Positions 1-8,204 are shown, counted from the first letter of the stretch. The stretch: DNA of 33,475 nucleotides from Gammaproteobacteria bacterium (GCA_013003425.1 JABDJB010000037.1:1-33475), one strand, 5' to 3'. Numbers and translations are program-made. Notes: generated by a model from the sequence alone, not told the origin.

Positions 1-611
1 ATGGATGCAGCAGTCGCGCTGCGGCTGGCGATTTTTGCCAGAACTTCCGAATGCGCCAGCGCGGAAAACTCCAGGCCGCCATAGCGTTTCGGAATAATCA
101 TGGCGAAAAAGCCATTGTCCTTGAGGAACTGCCAGGTGTCTTCGCTGAGATCGGCCAGCTCGTGGGTAACTTCCCACTCGTCGATCATGATGCACAGTTC
201 TTCGACCGGTCCGTCGAGGAATTCCTGTTCTTCGGTGGTCAGCTCCGGGCGTGGATAGCCCAGCAGCTTTCCCCACTTGGGTTCGCCACCGAACAAGTCT
301 CCATCCCACCACACGTCGCCGGCTTCCAGCGCGGCACTCTCGGTAGCGGACATCCGCGGGAGCACCTTGCGAAACAACTTGAGCACCGGCCGGCTGATGC
401 GATTGCGGCGGAAATCGGTGAAGTTCAGCGCCACCATGGTGCCGAACAGGGCCAGCACCAGCAGGTTCCAGGCAAAACCACCGCTGCCGAATGCAAGGTA
501 GGCAAAGACGGCAGCGCCGGCGATGATCGTGGAGGTGCGCAGGTCGACGCGCCGGTAGGCCAGCGTCAGGCCACCCCCGAGGAAGAGCAGAGTCCAGAAC
601 AAAAACGACAC
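1..611 (-). CDS. fadE: Acyl-CoA dehydrogenase FadE, N-terminal part (cut by window edge)
   Basis: Catalyses the first, FAD-dependent step of fatty acid beta-oxidation (acyl-CoA to trans-2-enoyl-CoA). About 203 residues are visible. The first 65 or so contain hydrophobic stretches at about 3-20, 27-43 and 46-64, as expected for the membrane-anchored FadE type. The start of the acyl-CoA dehydrogenase N-terminal domain follows, with FFAMIIPKRYGGLEFSA and HSEVLAKIASRS, very close to E. coli FadE. The start is GTG at 611, preceded by AAGGGGA. The rest of a roughly 800-residue protein lies outside the window. fadD, the preceding pathway step, is near the other end of the window. Identification rests on recognised family motifs. 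Confidence 0.9.
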   Translation of the reverse strand, partial: MSFLFWTLLFLGGGLTLAYRRVDLRTSTIIAGAAVFAYLAFGSGGFAWNLLVLALFGTMVALNFTDFRRNRISRPVLKLFRKVLPRMSATESAALEAGDVWWDGDLFGGEPKWGKLLGYPRPELTTEEQEFLDGPVEELCIMIDEWEVTHELADLSEDTWQFLKDNGFFAMIIPKRYGGLEFSALAHSEVLAKIASRSATAAS

Positions 612-673
612 GGTCGGTCCCCTTATTCGATACAGAAGTGGGCGGATAGCGATTACTCGCTGGGGAGATCTCC

Positions 674-702
674 AATATACCCCCGGTTGGTGCATTGCAC
701 AA
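674..702 (-). promoter_or_regulatory. Probable sigma-70 promoter of fadE with overlapping palindromes
   Basis: On the minus strand, TTGTGC (697-702) and TATATT (674-679) are separated by exactly 17 bases, giving a leader of roughly 55 bases before the fadE GTG. The palindrome GTGCATTGCAC (690-700) overlaps the -35 box. A second perfect palindrome, GGAGATCTCC (664-673), begins directly after the -10 box. Both are well placed for a repressor. No clear FadR or PsrA consensus was recognised, so the regulator is unknown. Confidence 0.5.
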
Positions 703-779
703 ATAGCATGAAGCTAACTCATTGATTTATATATATCAGAGCCGTTTCTGGCGGAGATGTTGTTTTACAAACGCCACAA

Positions 780-804
780 AAAAGCCCCCGTCGAGGGGGC
801 TTTT
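780..804 (-). terminator. Rho-independent terminator of the glycine-zipper lipoprotein gene
   Basis: A perfect 10-bp stem, AAAAGCCCCC (780-789) with GGGGGCTTTT (795-804), has a 5-base loop. It lies 25 bases after the lipoprotein stop codon. Read on the minus strand it is followed by a T run, so it ends that transcript. Confidence 0.9.
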
Positions 805-829
805 GCCAACTGTTCATGACGTGGGGTGG

Positions 830-1291
830 TCAGGTGGACCTGGGCGTTATCCGGGCATAGCCGTCGAGAAACAACACCCTCACACTGTCGCCGACGCGAA
901 AGTCTGTTTTCGGGTCGATTTCCTGAACCACTGCAATGGTGTCACCGTCGCGTAGCGTTACGGTGATCTCGACACCCTTTCGGCGGGTAACGCCTTCTTC
1001 CACGGCGGCACCGGCGACGCCACCGACCGATGCGCCGACGACTTTCATCACCTTGCGCCCGCGCCCATCGCCGACTTCTTCAAAAGCGGTGCCGCCAATG
1101 ATGGCACCAATAAGCGGCCCGATACGTGACTTGGTGCCCTCGATAGACACCAGCCGCAACTCCTCGATAGTGCCGTAGGTTACCTGTTGTGGAACACGGG
1201 CTTCGTGACGGCCATAGTGATCGCCGGTCAGGCGTGCAAGGCAACCGCTAAGGCCGGCAGCCAGCAGCAGGATAATCAGGAATCTGTACAT
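830..1291 (-). CDS. Glycine-zipper outer-membrane lipoprotein (SlyB / 17 kDa antigen-like)
   Basis: This is a 153-residue lipoprotein with a short signal peptide (MYRFLIILLLAAGLSGC) and a lipobox ending in Cys17. The middle carries the small-residue pattern GPLIGAIIGGTAFEEV followed by KVVGASVGGVAGAAVEEG, typical of glycine-zipper 2TM domains in SlyB and the rickettsial 17 kDa antigen. A short beta-rich tail follows (ITVTLRDGDTIAVVQ). The ATG at 1291 is preferred over an upstream in-frame ATG at 1318 because it places the signal peptide at the N-terminus. A role in envelope integrity is assumed from the family. It stands alone between mdh and fadE, with its own terminator. Confidence 0.75.
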   Translation of the reverse strand: MYRFLIILLLAAGLSGCLARLTGDHYGRHEARVPQQVTYGTIEELRLVSIEGTKSRIGPLIGAIIGGTAFEEVGDGRGRKVMKVVGASVGGVAGAAVEEGVTRRKGVEITVTLRDGDTIAVVQEIDPKTDFRVGDSVRVLFLDGYARITPRST

Positions 1292-1349
1292 TGTATTCTC
1301 GCTCTGTTCTTGCAGCATCGCCGCCCCAGGCTGAACGGCCGCTGAACCC

Positions 1350-2327
1350 CTAGAGCAGGTCTTTCACGCCGTCGCGTTCCTCTCTCAGTTCGGCATCGGA
1401 CACCGACATTCGTTCCCGGCTGAAGCTGTCGATTTCCAGATCCTGCACAATGCTGTAATCGCCGTCATCACAGGTCACCGGGAAGGAATAGATCACTCCC
1501 TCGCCGATGCCATAGCTGCCGTCGGAAGGCACCGCCATGCTGACCCAGTCACCGACCGGCGTGCCGCGGGTCCAGTCCCGCATGTGGTCGATAGCCGCTG
1601 ACGCCGCCGATGCTGCCGACGACGCGCCGCGCGCCTTGATGATTGCCGCGCCGCGCTGCTGCACAACCGGGATGAACTCCTCTTGCACCCAGCTGTTGTT
1701 GATGTGATCGCTTGCCGGTTTGCCCTTTATCAGGCAGTGGCTGACATCCGGGTACTGCGTCGCCGAGTGATTGCCCCAGATGGTCAAGCGTTTTATCGCT
1801 GTCACATGCACGTCGGACTTTGCTGCCAGCTGGCTGATGGCGCGATTGTGATCGAGTCGCGTCATGGCAGTGAAGTTGGCCGGGTTGAGGTCAGGTGCAT
1901 TCGCGCGTGCAATAAGCGCATTGGTATTGGCCGGGTTACCGACAACGAGAATCTTGCAGTTGCGATGAGCGTGGTTGTTGAGCGACTTGCCCTGGGCCGA
2001 GAAAATGCCGGCGTTCTCGCGCAGCAGGTCTTTGCGTTCCATGCCAGGCCCGCGCGGTTTGGCGCCGACCAGCAGTGCATAGTCAGCATCTTCGAACGCA
2101 ACGTCAGCCTGGTCCGTGGCGATGACGCCTACCAGCGTATTGAACGCGCAATCGTTCAGCTCCATCACCACGCCCTGCAAGGCCTGCAGCGCCGGCGGTA
2201 TCTCCAGTAGCTGCAGCCGCACCGGTTGCTCTGCACCGAGCATCTGCCCCGAGGCAATGCGAAACGCCAGCTGGTACCCAATCTGGCCGGCCGCGCCGGT
2301 TATTGCAACGTTGACTGGTTTTTTCAT
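1350..2327 (-). CDS. mdh: NAD-dependent malate dehydrogenase
   Basis: Interconverts malate and oxaloacetate in the TCA cycle. The 325-residue product matches the lactate-dehydrogenase-like MDH type found in beta- and many gammaproteobacteria. The Rossmann motif [10 protein letters not shown] spans residues 10-19. An acidic residue at the end of beta-2 (Glu42, in LLEIP) suggests NAD preference. Substrate arginines are visible at Arg92, Arg98 and Arg162, with the catalytic Asp159 (RLDHNR) and His187 (WGNHSAT). ATG at 2327 has GGAG eight bases upstream. ppc, which supplies oxaloacetate, is also in the window but in a separate operon. The family call is firm. Confidence 0.96.
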   Translation of the reverse strand: MKKPVNVAITGAAGQIGYQLAFRIASGQMLGAEQPVRLQLLEIPPALQALQGVVMELNDCAFNTLVGVIATDQADVAFEDADYALLVGAKPRGPGMERKDLLRENAGIFSAQGKSLNNHAHRNCKILVVGNPANTNALIARANAPDLNPANFTAMTRLDHNRAISQLAAKSDVHVTAIKRLTIWGNHSATQYPDVSHCLIKGKPASDHINNSWVQEEFIPVVQQRGAAIIKARGASSAASAASAAIDHMRDWTRGTPVGDWVSMAVPSDGSYGIGEGVIYSFPVTCDDGDYSIVQDLEIDSFSRERMSVSDAELREERDGVKDLL

Positions 2328-2339
2328 CCCCGGAACTCC

Positions 2340-2351
2340 ATCACGCGTGAT
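2340..2351. promoter_or_regulatory. 12-bp perfect palindrome upstream of mdh
   Basis: ATCACGCGTGAT is fully self-complementary and lies 12 bases before the mdh ATG, just upstream of the Shine-Dalgarno sequence. It may be an operator or an incidental palindrome. No known regulator site was recognised. Confidence 0.3.
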
Positions 2352-2396
2352 CAGGCGGGAAATACTACCACCCGTTTCGACCAGCGGTAGCCCGGT

Positions 2397-3482
2397 TCAA
2401 CGCTCGATCACGGCATCCTCGCGTCGCAGCGGGAAATCCGGCGGCAACGCATAGTCGGGGTAGTAATCGAGAAACTCTGCCAGCTGCATCCGCGCGCGGT
2501 CATTGTCGCCCCGGTCGACCAGTTGCGCTATATCACGCAGCCACTCCCGCGCGTCGGGAATGACAGCAGGCCTGATCGCCTCTTCGGCCCGCAGAGGGTA
2601 GCCTTGTGGCAACTGGTATTCCGGGTATTCAGCCAGGAACAAACCGAGTTCACGCCGTGCCGTCAGCTCGCGGCCGCTCTCATGCAGGCTGGCAATCTCA
2701 TCCAGCCAGTCAACCGGCATCAGGCCGCCGCTTCTGCCGAGAGACTTACTCTGCCGGCTGTTGTTGGCCATTGCAGTATCGGCGGCCATCGGTGCAACCT
2801 GCGCGCCGCTCATGCGCGCATGTGGCCGGAGCCCGGCCGGCTCGCTCCCAGCATAGGCATCTGTCTCGGCCCGTTGCGGCAGTTGTGCTTGCGCATCTTC
2901 GCGTGGATATTCGCTACCGCTATCCCGGGATTCCTCAGCGGCCGCTTGTCTTTGCGGCTCGCTTTCTGCCGGCGTGATGGCGGCATCCGGCACGACGGCC
3001 TGCTGCTGTGCGCTGTCGGGCCGCTTGCCGGGCCCGTCATCGGCGGCGGTCGCCGAAACCGCCAGCGGCTGGTCGAAGGCGTTCGCCGGTGCGGGCGCCG
3101 CAGCAGGTTGAGCCGACTGGCCCGCCAGTTCACGTCGCGCCCTGTCGGTCGGCAACCGGTCGGCAAGTTCCGCCGGCACAGCGTCGGTCTCGACCATCGC
3201 CGGGGCTCGCTCCGGGGGCGGCGCTGTAGTTTCAAACACCCTCACAACCAGAGGAACCGCGAAGATTACCGTTGCTGCCAGCGCCGCCGGCATGGTCCAG
3301 CGACGCCAGCGATGTACCCGCACCACGGTATCGTCCTCTTTCGCGGCGACGCGGCGTGCCTCTGCCAGAATGCGTTCGTCCAGGTGAGCCGGCGGAACTG
3401 TCTCTTTCAGCTCGCCGTATGCGCGCATCACCGACGATTCATCTTTACGCCAGTCGCCCGGCTTGTCGGTTTTGTCACTCAT
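2397..3482 (-). CDS. Putative membrane anti-sigma protein with duplicated C-terminal domain
   Basis: This 361-residue protein directly follows the ECF sigma gene. Its ATG at 3482 lies in ATGAGTGA, overlapping the sigma stop codon, so translation is probably coupled. The first 60 or so residues are charged and presumably cytoplasmic. A single membrane segment lies at about 63-80 (MPAALAATVIFAVPLVV). A long Ala/Pro/Gln-rich, probably periplasmic linker follows. The C-terminus holds two similar units at about 259-303 and 314-358, each starting WLxxIAxL and containing a YPxYxLPxxxPLR core. Position and topology suggest an anti-sigma factor that senses an envelope signal. No zinc-binding anti-sigma motif was seen, so this role is inferred. 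The repeat was not recognised. Confidence 0.6.
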   Translation of the reverse strand: MSDKTDKPGDWRKDESSVMRAYGELKETVPPAHLDERILAEARRVAAKEDDTVVRVHRWRRWTMPAALAATVIFAVPLVVRVFETTAPPPERAPAMVETDAVPAELADRLPTDRARRELAGQSAQPAAAPAPANAFDQPLAVSATAADDGPGKRPDSAQQQAVVPDAAITPAESEPQRQAAAEESRDSGSEYPREDAQAQLPQRAETDAYAGSEPAGLRPHARMSGAQVAPMAADTAMANNSRQSKSLGRSGGLMPVDWLDEIASLHESGRELTARRELGLFLAEYPEYQLPQGYPLRAEEAIRPAVIPDAREWLRDIAQLVDRGDNDRARMQLAEFLDYYPDYALPPDFPLRREDAVIER

Positions 3483-4119
3483 GACCCGGTTCCTCCAGCG
3501 CATTGCGCAGTTTGCGCATGGCGTAGCGCAAGCGGCTTTTCACAGTTTCACGGCCGACTCCGGTAATTTCTGCTATCTCAGCGAGATCGAAGTCGCCCTC
3601 GGTGCGCAGCAGAAAAGCCTCACGCTGCTCACCGGGCAGTTGTGCAATTGCTGCCGCAAGCCGGGCGCCTGCTTGTGACAGCGCCGTGGCGCTTTCCGGA
3701 TTGCCGGTGGCTGCATGCAGTTCATCCGGTTCGGCGGCCGCGCTCAGGTCGACGGCACTGCGTCCTTGCTTGCGTACATGATCGATAAAGCAGTTACGAG
3801 CGATCTGGAAAAGCCAGGTAGTAAATTTGGCGCGCGCCTCATAGCGTTCACGACTGCGTATTACCCTGATCCACACTTCCTGGAAAATTTCCTCGGCATT
3901 GGCTGCATGGTTGCACTGGCGCAGCAGGTAACGGTAGAGCGCACCCTTGTGTCTGCTGTACAGGGTCTCGAAAGCGCCGGCATCGCCATCGCGATACCGC
4001 AGCATGAGATCCCGGTCGTCGCCCGTCTGCAGCATGACCGGCAGCATAACGCTGCCGGTATCGCAGGGTCGAACCGCGCGGCCTCTGTCGGCCGCGGCAC
4101 TGCCTGTTCCCGAGTCCAA
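3475..4119 (-). CDS. ECF-family RNA polymerase sigma factor
   Basis: Up to 214 residues. Region 2 (about 36-118) includes DAGAFETLYSRHKGALYRYL, then EEIFQEVWIRVI and FTTWLFQIARNCFIDHVRK. Region 4 (about 155-208) includes LPGEQREAFLL and the helix-turn-helix EIAEITGVGRETVKSRLRYA. There is no region 1 or 3, as in extracytoplasmic-function sigma factors. The TTG at 4119 has AGGA upstream and lies 24 bases after the vWA gene stop. ATGs at 4047 and 4035 are possible alternatives because the first 35 residues are not conserved-looking. It is the middle gene of a three-gene operon whose last gene is the likely anti-sigma protein. The target promoter was not identified. Confidence 0.9.
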   Translation of the reverse strand: MDSGTGSAAADRGRAVRPCDTGSVMLPVMLQTGDDRDLMLRYRDGDAGAFETLYSRHKGALYRYLLRQCNHAANAEEIFQEVWIRVIRSRERYEARAKFTTWLFQIARNCFIDHVRKQGRSAVDLSAAAEPDELHAATGNPESATALSQAGARLAAAIAQLPGEQREAFLLRTEGDFDLAEIAEITGVGRETVKSRLRYAMRKLRNALEEPGHE

Positions 4120-4143
4120 CGCGGTCCTGTCCCTGCCAGTGAA

Positions 4144-5871
4144 TCAGTTGGCGACACGGTAGACGTGGCCGTCGACCTCAAGCGCGGCTGTCCGGCCGCT
4201 GAGCTCGATGGCCCGTTCCACCAGTTCGACAAACTCGGTGCGGTAGCCGTTGCGATCCCTGCCGGTAGAGCCGGCCGCCAGGGCGGCGATGGCTTCGAGT
4301 TCGAAGCCGTTGAGGTAATCACCACCACGCAGACGCTGGCCGAACGCAGCAACGGCGGCTGCAAAACGGAAATCGCGATGCATGCGCGTCATTTGATTGT
4401 GCGACACCGGTGTTTCGATCAGGCTGCTGTGATCTCCATCAGGCTGCTTGTATCGCAACCTGACGAAGGCCAGCTCTTCGTTGAGCATATCCGGTGTACC
4501 GCTTGCCGGTGCATAGCGCAGCGGCTCGTTGAGCTGCGCCGGGCTGCCTTTCAGTGTCACTTCGTACAGCGCTGTTACGGTATGGCCGGCACCAATCTCG
4601 CCGGCGTCGATCTGGTCGTTGTTGAAGTCTTCCCGTCGCAGCATGCGGTTCTCATAACCGACGAGTCGATACTCGGCCACAACATCAGGATTGAACTCCA
4701 CCTGGATCTTGACGTCCCTGGCAATGATTTGCAGCGTAGAAGACATTTCCTCGACCAGCACCTTGCGTGCTTCGCGCCGGCTGTCGATATAGGCGTAATT
4801 GCCGTTACCGGCGTCAGCAATCTGCTCAAGCAGCTTGTCGTTGAAATTTCCGCTGCCGAAACCCAGCGCCGTCAGGGCGACGCCATTGCGGCGCTTTTCC
4901 TCGACCAGGTTGACCAGCGCCTCGAAATTAACAGTGCCTACATTGAAATCGCCATCGGTGGCCAGGATGACCCGGTTGATGCCGCCCTCGACGAAACCAC
5001 GCCGGGCCATGTCGTATGCGAGATGTATGCCGGCGGCACCGTTTGTGCGCCCGGCAGCAGTCAGGTTGTCGAGCGCCGCCATAATGCGCGCTTTGTCAGC
5101 ACCGCTGGTCGGTTCCAGAATGACACCCGCGCCACCGGCATAGCCGGCGATTGCAACAGAGTCGCGCGCTTCGAGATTGCGCGTCAACAGCTGAAGTGCA
5201 TCTTTCAGCAGCGGCAGCTTGTCGGGGCTGCGCATCGATCCGGAGACGTCCACCAGGAATACCAGGTTGGCCGGTGGCCGCTCGTTAGCCGGCACCTCGA
5301 AACCTTTCAGTCCGATATGCATCAACAACGAATCCGGATTCCACGGCGTGGGGGCAACTTCTGTGATGACACTAAAGGGTGTGTCAGGCGTGTCCGGGGC
5401 GGGGTAGTTGTAAGAGAAATAGTTGATCAGTTCCTCGACGCGTACGGCATCCTGCGGCGGCAACTGCCCGTCGCCAAGGAAGCGACGCACGTTTGAATAC
5501 GAGCCGGTATCGACATCGATACTGAAAGTTGAAACCGGATCGATGCGTGCCAGCTTCACCGGGTTATTGTCGTAGCTGGCGTAATTCTCGCGATTCACTG
5601 GTTCAACTGGCGCGCGCGGACAACAGCGCGCCTGCTTGTGCTGGCCGGTCAGCACAGCTGTCGACGACCCCGCCACAGGTTGGGGTGCGTATGCGGCCTG
5701 TTCGCGGGCGACAGCCCGGTCCACCCGGTTGCCGGCCGCGGTTATATCTTCTTCAGCCCGCAATTCGGGCTCGGCCCGGGTGGCCTGGCGCTCATACCCG
5801 GTGCCGGCGCAGGCGGTCAGCGCGGCAACGGCACCGGTCAGCAACATTTTCGATAAGTAACTGTTTTTCAT
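4144..5871 (-). CDS. von Willebrand factor A domain lipoprotein (YfbK-like)
   Basis: This 575-residue lipoprotein has a signal peptide and lipobox ending in LTAC21. A VWA-N-like segment follows at about 93-155 (STFSIDVDTGSYSNVRRFL). The vWA domain starts near 200 with a complete MIDAS motif, Asp208-x-Ser210-x-Ser212 (LVDVSGSM). The C-terminal region (DVKIQVEFNPDVVAEYRLVGYENR) resembles the YfbK C-terminal domain. ATG at 5871 has GGGAG upstream and puts the signal peptide at the N-terminus. It is the first gene of the vWA-sigma-antisigma operon. A cell-surface protein that binds metal and a ligand is expected from the family. The ligand is unknown, and a sensory role is only inferred from context. 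Confidence 0.88.
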   Translation of the reverse strand: MKNSYLSKMLLTGAVAALTACAGTGYERQATRAEPELRAEEDITAAGNRVDRAVAREQAAYAPQPVAGSSTAVLTGQHKQARCCPRAPVEPVNRENYASYDNNPVKLARIDPVSTFSIDVDTGSYSNVRRFLGDGQLPPQDAVRVEELINYFSYNYPAPDTPDTPFSVITEVAPTPWNPDSLLMHIGLKGFEVPANERPPANLVFLVDVSGSMRSPDKLPLLKDALQLLTRNLEARDSVAIAGYAGGAGVILEPTSGADKARIMAALDNLTAAGRTNGAAGIHLAYDMARRGFVEGGINRVILATDGDFNVGTVNFEALVNLVEEKRRNGVALTALGFGSGNFNDKLLEQIADAGNGNYAYIDSRREARKVLVEEMSSTLQIIARDVKIQVEFNPDVVAEYRLVGYENRMLRREDFNNDQIDAGEIGAGHTVTALYEVTLKGSPAQLNEPLRYAPASGTPDMLNEELAFVRLRYKQPDGDHSSLIETPVSHNQMTRMHRDFRFAAAVAAFGQRLRGGDYLNGFELEAIAALAAGSTGRDRNGYRTEFVELVERAIELSGRTAALEVDGHVYRVAN

Positions 5872-5946
5872 TGCAATGCTCCCTGTGAGCAGTGGTAGGT
5901 ATTGAGTGAAACGCCGGCCGGCCGCCAATGGGGTTAAGAGGGGGTC

Positions 5947-5974
5947 TTGTAATTGCCAGCTATGGTGTTATAGT
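5947..5974 (+). promoter_or_regulatory. Probable promoter of the gntR-ABC operon
   Basis: TTGTAA (5947-5952) and TATAGT (5969-5974) are 16 bases apart. The -10 box lies inside the inverted repeat described separately, which would let a bound repressor block RNA polymerase. Confidence 0.5.
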
Positions 5975-5986
5975 CATGTATAACAC
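5965..5986. promoter_or_regulatory. Perfect inverted repeat, probable GntR (YtrA-type) operator
   Basis: GTGTTATA (5965-5972) and TATAACAC (5979-5986) form a perfect 8-bp inverted repeat with a 6-base spacer. It overlaps the predicted -10 box and lies 39 bases before the gntR start. YtrA-subfamily regulators commonly repress their own ABC-transporter operons through such sites. The binding is inferred. Confidence 0.65.
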
Positions 5987-6025
5987 TACTGCACCAAGAG
6001 CGGTGCATGCCCTTCGGAGAATGCC

Positions 6026-6391
6026 TTGGATCCTAACTGGAACGACAGCCAGCCCATCTATCGCCAGCTGCGCGACAAGGTGGTGACCATGATTCTGGAG
6101 GGCGTGCTGCGAGATGGTGACGCATTGCCCTCGGTGAGGCAGGTCGCCGGGGAATACCAGCTCAATCCGCTGACAGTTATGAAGGGTTACCAGGAACTGG
6201 TTGACGAGGACCTGGTGGAGAAGAAACGTGGCCGCGGGATGTTTGTAAAGGAGGGGGCGCAAAAAGCCCTGCTGCGCGACGAGCGCGCGCGATTCCTCGA
6301 TGATGAATGGCCGCAGGTCGTGGCACGAATAAAACGGCTCGGGCTGAAAGTGAGCGAGCTCCTGGCAAAACTCAACGGAGAGGAACGTTGA
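6026..6391 (+). CDS. GntR family transcriptional regulator, YtrA subfamily
   Basis: A 121-residue repressor-type protein. The winged helix-turn-helix spans about residues 10-75, with PIYRQLRDKVVTMILEG, LPSVRQVAGEYQLNPLTV and the wing EKKRGRGMFV. Only a short helical tail of about 45 residues follows, which defines the YtrA subfamily, usually encoded with an ABC transporter as here. The start is TTG at 6026 with GGAGA upstream; no in-frame ATG exists nearby. It is the first gene of a four-gene operon and probably autoregulates through the inverted repeat at 5965-5986. The inducing signal is unknown; related systems often respond to cell-envelope-active compounds. Confidence 0.92.
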   Translation: MDPNWNDSQPIYRQLRDKVVTMILEGVLRDGDALPSVRQVAGEYQLNPLTVMKGYQELVDEDLVEKKRGRGMFVKEGAQKALLRDERARFLDDEWPQVVARIKRLGLKVSELLAKLNGEER

Positions 6392-7245
6392 ACAACATCG
6401 TAACGGCACGCGGGCTGCGCAAACGCTTTGGTGACGTACATGCCCTTGACGGCGTGGACTTCAGCATCCCGCCAGGCCGCATTGTCGGTTTGATCGGGCC
6501 CAACGGTGCCGGCAAGACCACCGCACTGAAAGCGATCCTGGGTCTGACCCGTTTTGAGGGCGAGCTTGATGTGCTCGGCTGCGACCCCTACCGCGAGCGC
6601 GCGAAGCTGATGCAAAGCGTGTGTTTCATAGCAGACGTTGCGATCCTGCCGCGCTGGCTCAAGGTGAGTCAGGCGCTGGACTTCGTTGCCGGCGTCCATC
6701 CGCGTTTTAATCGCGATCGCGCCGAGGCGTTCCTGGCGAGAACCAATATCAGCCGCCAGCAGAGAGTACGCACATTGTCTAAAGGTATGGTAGCGCAGCT
6801 GCATCTGGCGCTGGTTATGGCTATTGATGTACAGCTGCTGGTGCTGGACGAACCGACTCTTGGCCTGGATATCCTGTATCGCAAGAAATTCTACGAGACG
6901 CTGCTGAACGATTACTTCGATGAGCAACGCACGATTGTGGTCACCACCCACCAGGTCGAGGAAGTAGAGAATATCCTGACCGATCTGCTGTTCATCAATA
7001 ACGGTCGAATCGTGCTGAACGAAAGCATGGACGATGTGGCCGAAAAATATGTCGAGCTGTTGGTAAAGCCGGAACATTCCGACGCAGCCCGTGCATTGGG
7101 CGCCATACACGAACGCGAGGTGCTGGGCAAACGGCTGTTTCTTTTCCAGGACGTCGCACGCGACCGCTTATCAGAGTTGGGTGAACTGCATCGCCCCAGC
7201 ATTGCCGATCTTTTTGTTGCCAAGATGCAGGGGGTAGCAGCATGA
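6388..7245 (+). CDS. ABC transporter ATP-binding protein
   Basis: This 285-residue ATPase is the motor of an ABC-2 type transporter. Walker A is at 37-45 (GPNGAGKTT), a signature LSKGM at 130-134 replaces the usual LSGGQ, and Walker B is at 150-156 (LLVLDEP). The H-loop is in VVTTHQVEEVE. A C-terminal extension of about 70 residues follows. The start is TTG at 6388 within TTGA, overlapping the gntR stop by four bases and preceded by GGAGAGGAA. Any start further upstream would run deep into gntR. Its permease follows with an ATGA overlap. The transported substrate cannot be told from the sequence. Confidence 0.93.
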   Translation: MNNIVTARGLRKRFGDVHALDGVDFSIPPGRIVGLIGPNGAGKTTALKAILGLTRFEGELDVLGCDPYRERAKLMQSVCFIADVAILPRWLKVSQALDFVAGVHPRFNRDRAEAFLARTNISRQQRVRTLSKGMVAQLHLALVMAIDVQLLVLDEPTLGLDILYRKKFYETLLNDYFDEQRTIVVTTHQVEEVENILTDLLFINNGRIVLNESMDDVAEKYVELLVKPEHSDAARALGAIHEREVLGKRLFLFQDVARDRLSELGELHRPSIADLFVAKMQGVAA

Positions 7246-8192
7246 AGACGTTCTCGTGGTTACTGCGGCGAGAAGTGTGGGAACACCGATCAGTTTATCT
7301 CGTGCCGCTGGTGTTCCTCAGCCTGCTGGTTCTGGTGTACAGCTACGGCCTGCTGGTGCACGGACCGACCGGCATGGTCGACTTTCACAGCGATCACGGC
7401 GCGATGAGTTTCAGCGACGCCCTGGAGGAGCCGCAGGCACGCATGGCGTTCAAGCTTGCGGCAGGCGGTTTACCTTTTATCGTGCCGGCAATACTGCTCA
7501 ATGCAGCCATGCTATTTGTATGGTTTTTCTACCTGACCGATGCTCTGTACGCTGATCGCCGCGATCGCAGCGTGTTGTTCTGGAAGTCGTTGCCGGTAAA
7601 CGACGCTTCGGCCGTCCTGTCGAAGTTTGTTACCGCAATGGCCGTAATTCCATTGTTCACTCTGGCCGGTGTGCTTGTTGCCGCGACATTCATGACGCTG
7701 GCCAATACGGTGTTTGCCTGGCTGATCGGGGCAAGCGCATGGGAGCTGATCTGGTCGCAGATACCAATGTTCTCAGCACCGCTGACCCTGTTATACGCCT
7801 TCGCCGTCCAGTCATTGTGGTACGCGCCGCTATTTGGCTGGCTGCTGCTGGCTTCTGCCTGGGCGCGGCGGGTTCCGGCGTTGTGGGCAATCCTGCCCCC
7901 CGCCGCCGCTGCGCTGCTGGAAGTGGCTGTTTTACGCAGCTCCAATTTTGCCGAGTTGCTCGCGGTCCGGCTCACGCCGATAGTGCCGACTGCATATCGT
8001 GACGAGGAAATGGGCCGCGTACTCGACCGGGTGCACTACAGCGGTGAGGACATCGACTGGACCCAGGCGTTCGGCACCCTGATCGATCCGCAGTCATTCC
8101 TGGCTGAACCGGGCATGTGGGGCGGGCTGGTAGTCGCGGCAATTTTTGTCGGTGCAGCGGTCTGGCTGCGTCGTTATCGCGACGAGAACTGA
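7242..8192 (+). CDS. ABC-2 type transporter permease
   Basis: A 316-residue membrane protein with about six or seven hydrophobic segments. The first is at about 18-38 and is followed by a soluble loop. The cytoplasmic motif LYADRRDRSVLFWKSLPV is typical of permeases in GntR-regulated ABC-2 operons. Its ATG overlaps the ATPase stop (ATGA at 7242-7245), indicating translational coupling and complex formation with that ATPase. A BON-domain lipoprotein gene follows 12 bases downstream. The substrate is unknown; export of an envelope-active molecule is a plausible inference. Confidence 0.88.
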   Translation: MKTFSWLLRREVWEHRSVYLVPLVFLSLLVLVYSYGLLVHGPTGMVDFHSDHGAMSFSDALEEPQARMAFKLAAGGLPFIVPAILLNAAMLFVWFFYLTDALYADRRDRSVLFWKSLPVNDASAVLSKFVTAMAVIPLFTLAGVLVAATFMTLANTVFAWLIGASAWELIWSQIPMFSAPLTLLYAFAVQSLWYAPLFGWLLLASAWARRVPALWAILPPAAAALLEVAVLRSSNFAELLAVRLTPIVPTAYRDEEMGRVLDRVHYSGEDIDWTQAFGTLIDPQSFLAEPGMWGGLVVAAIFVGAAVWLRRYRDEN

Positions 8193-8204
8193 GGAGTAGA
8201 CAGA

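Noticed and set aside
3715-5496. A 593-codon plus-strand open frame antisense to the vWA and sigma genes
   Set aside because: It is a shadow of GC-rich coding DNA. The minus-strand proteins have clear families and lipobox/MIDAS motifs, while this frame has none.
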